A stretch of DNA of 64,000 bases, taken from assembly GCA_035501495.1 (NCBI GenBank), contig DATJWB010000260.1:62001-126000 (forward strand), written 5' to 3'. The notes below the pieces were generated by a model, which was given only the letters and a program-made list of their open reading frames with translations, ran no database searches and was not told where the DNA came from. The DNA comes from JAIQFL01 sp035501495. Its GTDB lineage: Bacteria > Acidobacteriota > Terriglobia > Bryobacterales > Bryobacteraceae. Shown here piece after piece: positions 60,625 through 64,000 of the stretch (position 1 is its first letter; every line of letters begins with the position of its first letter). A program made the position numbers and the translations under genes.

Positions 60625-62478
60625 ATGCTTCAGAAGGGTATTGTTTGCCACGGAATGATCCTTGGCGCAGCCGGGATCATCTGCCTGTTCGCGCCGGCGA
60701 TGTGCCGGGGCCAAGCCTCGTCTTTCAATATTTCGACCATTGCCGGGAACACCACCGCGGGCACCCTGGGCGACAACGGGGCCGCCACCAGCGCGGAGCT
60801 GAATGTGCCGATCCAGGTGGTGGTGGACTCCTCGCACAACGTCTACATCGCGGACAGCATCAACAACCGCATCCGCAAGGTCTCGGACGGAAAGATCACG
60901 ACCATCGCCGGCACCGGTCAGCTGGGCTATTCGGGAGACGGGGGCGCCGCGACCAAGGCGCTATTGAACGACCCGTACGGCCTGTGGCTCGATTCCTCGG
61001 GGAACTTCTACATCGCGGACCTGGATAACCAGGTGGTCCGCAAGGTCACGGCTGGCGGCACCATCAGCACCGTGGCCGGCAACTATCCGGACGGGGCGGG
61101 CTTCTCCGGCGATGGCACTCCGGCCACCAATGCGCAACTCGCCCAGCCCTTCGGCGTGGTGACCGACAAAGCCGGAAACCTCTACATCACCGACAGCTTC
61201 AACAACCGCATCCGCATGGTGGACACCAGCGGCAACATGTACACCATCGCCGGAAACGGCACGGCAGGATATTCGGGCGATGGGGGCCCCGCGACCAGCG
61301 CCACTCTGTACAAGCCATTCGGTATTTCGATCGACAACGCGGGCAATCTCTACTTCGCGGACAGCTCCAACCATCGTATCCGCAAGATCGATACCAGCGG
61401 CAATATTACGACGGTGGCAGGCACGGGCACTCCCGGTTTTGCCGGCGATGGCGGCCTCGCAACGAAAGCCCAGCTCTTTCGGCCGTGGGACGTGAAGGTG
61501 GACTCGGCCGGGGACCTTTACATCGCCGACTACGACAACAACCGCATCCGCCTGGTGACCCCCGATGGCGTGATCAATACGATTGCGGGGAGTTCGGGTC
61601 CGGGTTACGCCGGCGATGGCGGCGCCGCCACCTCCGCCAAATTGAACTTCCCCACCGGCATCGCGCTCGATCCCAGCAACGGGAATCTCTATATCGCCGA
61701 CTCCGGCAACAATGTCGTCCGGCAGTTGACGCCCACCGCGCCGGCCGTGAGCGCGGGCGGCGTAATTTCGGCTAGCGCTTTCGGCGGACTCCCGGCCATC
61801 GCGCCGGGCGGCTGGATCGAAATCTACGGCACGAATCTCTCGACCGACGAGCGCCAGTGGGGCGCGGCCGACTTCCAGGGTGCGCAGGCGCCCAACTCAC
61901 TCGATGGCACCAGCGTCACCATCGGCGGGCAGCAGGCCTTCGTGGACTTTATCAGCGGCCGGCAGGTGAATGCGCAGGTACCGTCCAACGTCGCGACGGG
62001 CTCCCAGACGCTCACGGTGAAGACTCCGTCGGGAACGACGGCGGCGTACACGGTTACGGTGAATGCGATCGAGCCCGGCCTGCTGACTCAGTACACCGTC
62101 GCCGGGATTCAGTATCTGGGAGCATTCTCTACCGCTGGAACGCCCATCCTGCCCCCGGGCGCCGTGGCCGGGGTCACGTCGCAGCGCGCCAAGGCCGGCG
62201 ATACGATTGTGCTCTACGGTGTCGGGTTCGGCCCGGTGACTCCCAATATTTCGGCGGGACAGGTGGTGCAGCAGGCGAACCAACTCGTCACAGCGCCCCA
62301 GATCACCATCGGCGGCACTCCCGCGACCGTGACTTTCGCCGGCCTCGTGCAGAATAGCGTGGGGCTCTTCCAGTTCAATGTGATCGTCCCGAGCGTGACT
62401 TCGAGCGACAAGGTGGCGGTGACTTTTTCGGTAGGCGGCGCGGCTGGGGCGCAGACCTTGTATACCACCGTGCAATAG
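60625..62478 (+). CDS. Secreted NHL-repeat protein with TIGR03437 domain
   Basis: 617 residues. Signal peptide (MILGAAGIICLFAPAMCRGQ), six NHL repeats (for example GTGQLGYSGDGGAATKALLNDPYGLWLDSSGNFYIADLDNQVVRKV), then a C-terminal about 230 residues of the Solibacter TIGR03437 type (GGWIEIYGTNLSTDERQW, SVTIGGQQAFVDFISGRQVNAQVPSNVATGSQTLTV, AGDTIVLYGVGFGPVTP, FQFNVIVP). Extracellular; partner unknown. Similar NHL cores to the gene at 57965 suggest common ancestry, with the C-terminal domain added. No clear Shine-Dalgarno at ATG 60625. Confidence 0.9.
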   Translation: MLQKGIVCHGMILGAAGIICLFAPAMCRGQASSFNISTIAGNTTAGTLGDNGAATSAELNVPIQVVVDSSHNVYIADSINNRIRKVSDGKITTIAGTGQLGYSGDGGAATKALLNDPYGLWLDSSGNFYIADLDNQVVRKVTAGGTISTVAGNYPDGAGFSGDGTPATNAQLAQPFGVVTDKAGNLYITDSFNNRIRMVDTSGNMYTIAGNGTAGYSGDGGPATSATLYKPFGISIDNAGNLYFADSSNHRIRKIDTSGNITTVAGTGTPGFAGDGGLATKAQLFRPWDVKVDSAGDLYIADYDNNRIRLVTPDGVINTIAGSSGPGYAGDGGAATSAKLNFPTGIALDPSNGNLYIADSGNNVVRQLTPTAPAVSAGGVISASAFGGLPAIAPGGWIEIYGTNLSTDERQWGAADFQGAQAPNSLDGTSVTIGGQQAFVDFISGRQVNAQVPSNVATGSQTLTVKTPSGTTAAYTVTVNAIEPGLLTQYTVAGIQYLGAFSTAGTPILPPGAVAGVTSQRAKAGDTIVLYGVGFGPVTPNISAGQVVQQANQLVTAPQITIGGTPATVTFAGLVQNSVGLFQFNVIVPSVTSSDKVAVTFSVGGAAGAQTLYTTVQ

Positions 62479-62496
62479 GCGGGGCGGCGGTCCCCG

Positions 62497-64000
62497 TTAC
62501 GAGAACGTGGTGTACACCTTGGCTTCCCAAGGAAAAATAGGCTCGCGCCCGATCCAATCCGGTGGGACGACCCGGTCCTGCGTCACTTCCCGCCACTGTT
62601 TTCCGGGTGGAGTGGCGGGCCAATCGGGCACCACATACTCGGCCGGGGAACCGGTGCTCACGAAATCGGAAAAATTCGCGAGCACCACCACCACATTCAT
62701 TCCCGCCGCGCCTCGCGTCCACACCAGGACGCGCTTGCCAGCCGTGAAATCTACGTGAATGAAGTTGTTGTCGTTCACTCCGAGCGCCGCCGATGTCGTG
62801 CGGAACTTCACGACGCGGGAGACGTATGCCAGAATCCGACGGCGCATCTGCGCGGTGTCGTCGGTTCCTTGGAGGCGGCCGTAATTAACGGGGTCCACCT
62901 GCTTGCCTCCGGCCTGTGTCACGTGGCCGGCCTGATCGAAACGCGAATGCTCATCGGCGAACTCGTCACCGGCCAAAATCATGGGAATCCCGACGGATGT
63001 CAACAGGCAGACGAACGCCAGCCTGCACCTCTTCTCGAGATCCAGGCCCGAAAGGCCCGAGTTCTGGAGAAAGTTGAACAGGCGCTCCCGGCGGAACCCT
63101 TCCACGTCGTGGCTGGTGATGTAATTGACCGCCTGAGTGCCGTCCGTAAATCCCAGACTGCGGCAGTCCACCATCATGCGGACATTGCTTTCAAAGGTCC
63201 CGTTATCGCCTTCGCCCAGGATGACGGAACGCACCAGCGATCGGAAGGGATCGTTCCACAGGCCGTCCAGGCGGCCCTGCGTCAGCAGCGCCATGGGCAG
63301 GCTCAACTCCTCGCCCACCACCAGCATCCGCCTGTCCGCCTCGGCCGAACTCACGCCTTGGGCCGCGCAACGCTCCTGGAATAGCGTTCGCGCGCGGTCT
63401 TTGAATCCCTGCACGAAGTCCCAGTTGGAAACGTTCTCCACGCTGTCGATGCGGATTCCGTCGATGTGGAAGTCGCGCATCCACCGGGTGATGAAGCTGA
63501 ACATCAATTGGCGCGCCGGGGATAGAGAGACCTCGGCGCCCGAGATCGGGTCGTAAGCATTGACGAATCGGGCGTAGCGGAACAGCACGCTGCCAAAGCC
63601 GTTGCGAAGATTGTTCAGCCCCGTGCCTCGCGAGGTGTGCGCGTCTGGATCGTTGGGGTCGGCTTTGGGATCGGTGATATAGAAATCGTCCAGGTTGAGC
63701 GTCTGGTAGGGCTCGTGACGCGCAAAGGCCATCACCGTGTCCAGGAAAAAGCGGATCCCATGCTGATGGCCGGTGCGGATGAGCGTGGCCAGGTCCTGAT
63801 TCGCCGTGGAGGAGGAGAAGCCTTCCGGAAAGCCTAATTCCGAGTCGGGCGCCAAAAAGTGTGCCGTGTCGTATCCCCAGTCGCGTTTGAAGAAACTGTC
63901 GGAGGGAGGCAGAAGCTCGATGGCGTTGATCCCAAGGTCGAGAAGGTAGGTCTTTCCGGCCTGCGCCACGTCGAGATTGTCGAAGTTCGCGCCGGTCGCG
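62497..64000 (-). CDS. GH13 alpha-amylase family enzyme (5' end beyond window)
   Basis: About 500 codons are visible and the frame is open to the window edge; the GTG at 63969 is not taken as start because the reading continues upstream (ANFDNLDVAQAG). The (beta/alpha)8 barrel shows the nucleophile Asp in DGIRIDSVENV, the acid/base Glu in LVVGEELSLP and the third Asp in ITSHDVEGF; an early IELLPP block is also present. The C-terminal about 100 residues form a beta-sandwich (VLVWTRGAAGMNVVVVLANFSDF). It acts on alpha-1,4/1,6-glucans; which subfamily (branching, debranching or amylase) cannot be fixed from the part seen. Confidence 0.9.
   Translation of the reverse strand, partial: ATGANFDNLDVAQAGKTYLLDLGINAIELLPPSDSFFKRDWGYDTAHFLAPDSELGFPEGFSSSTANQDLATLIRTGHQHGIRFFLDTVMAFARHEPYQTLNLDDFYITDPKADPNDPDAHTSRGTGLNNLRNGFGSVLFRYARFVNAYDPISGAEVSLSPARQLMFSFITRWMRDFHIDGIRIDSVENVSNWDFVQGFKDRARTLFQERCAAQGVSSAEADRRMLVVGEELSLPMALLTQGRLDGLWNDPFRSLVRSVILGEGDNGTFESNVRMMVDCRSLGFTDGTQAVNYITSHDVEGFRRERLFNFLQNSGLSGLDLEKRCRLAFVCLLTSVGIPMILAGDEFADEHSRFDQAGHVTQAGGKQVDPVNYGRLQGTDDTAQMRRRILAYVSRVVKFRTTSAALGVNDNNFIHVDFTAGKRVLVWTRGAAGMNVVVVLANFSDFVSTGSPAEYVVPDWPATPPGKQWREVTQDRVVPPDWIGREPIFPWEAKVYTTFS

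Noticed and set aside
57965..62478. Tandem DNA repeats in the two NHL genes
   Set aside because: The periodic GDGG/NHL similarity is protein-level propeller repeats, not recent DNA duplication or a CRISPR-like array.
1..64000. tRNA, rRNA, CRISPR, integrase or transposase genes
   Set aside because: No sequence with the needed structure or motifs was seen; pseudogenes are present but without mobile-element borders.

Overview
The window is GC-rich chromosomal DNA that looks acidobacterial, closest in style to Candidatus Solibacter / Bryobacteraceae. Direct pointers are a TIGR03435-type soil-associated protein (22318-23292), three secreted proteins ending in the Solibacter-type TIGR03437 domain (11286-13430, 34681-37830, 60625-62478), an ADOP-type duplicated permease (52462-55191), a tannase/feruloyl esterase, a PEP-CTERM-like protein and a hopanoid side-chain cluster. 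No rRNA, tRNA, CRISPR array, prophage or intact insertion sequence was found.

Layout. 1-8347 (minus strand) is one compact chemosensory operon: cheY, cheX-like, cheW, an MCP, cheA, cheR, cheD, a second cheY, a second cheX-like gene and cheB (cut by the window edge). 8567-16207 holds two hybrid histidine kinases, a SnoaL-like protein, a secreted TIGR03437 protein and a stand-alone receiver. 16402-20495 has a probable sugar-transferase remnant, a secreted heme-c/alpha-toroid protein, a tannase and a frameshifted TPR pseudogene. 20546-26868 carries two metalloprotease-like proteins (HELLH and M50), a TIGR03435 protein, a U32 peptidase-family protein, an HTH regulator and a VOC protein. 26982-34508 contains a TPR protein plus a 1258-residue zinc-knuckle/proline-rich/transmembrane/LamG-like protein in one operon, with a long dyad at its promoter, divergent from an S9 family protein that has lost its catalytic Ser and His. 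34681-42764 has a beta-propeller protein, adk, and a hopanoid operon (hpnJ, two small SMR-type transporters, hpnI). 42961-49615 has an esterase, a cupin and an RND pump pair. 49640-50019 is a decayed aac(3)-like gene. 50039-52314 is a sugar-acid dehydratase/KDG kinase pair. 52462-64000 has the ADOP permease, a PEP-CTERM-like protein, an MFS transporter, a GDT1-family transporter, an NHL/M28 pair, another NHL protein and a GH13 enzyme cut by the right edge.

How it works together. The left third is signal transduction (chemosensory array plus hybrid kinases). Most of the rest is secreted or envelope biology: extracellular hydrolases, beta-propeller proteins, hopanoid head-group synthesis and efflux. 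A recurring architecture stands out: several first genes of transcription units have a -10 hexamer only 6-10 nt before the start codon and no Shine-Dalgarno, as expected for leaderless mRNAs, while many operon-internal genes have good Shine-Dalgarno sequences. The best candidates for undescribed biology are the zinc-knuckle/Pro-rich/LamG + TPR operon with its dyad, and the paired SMR transporters inside the hopanoid operon.
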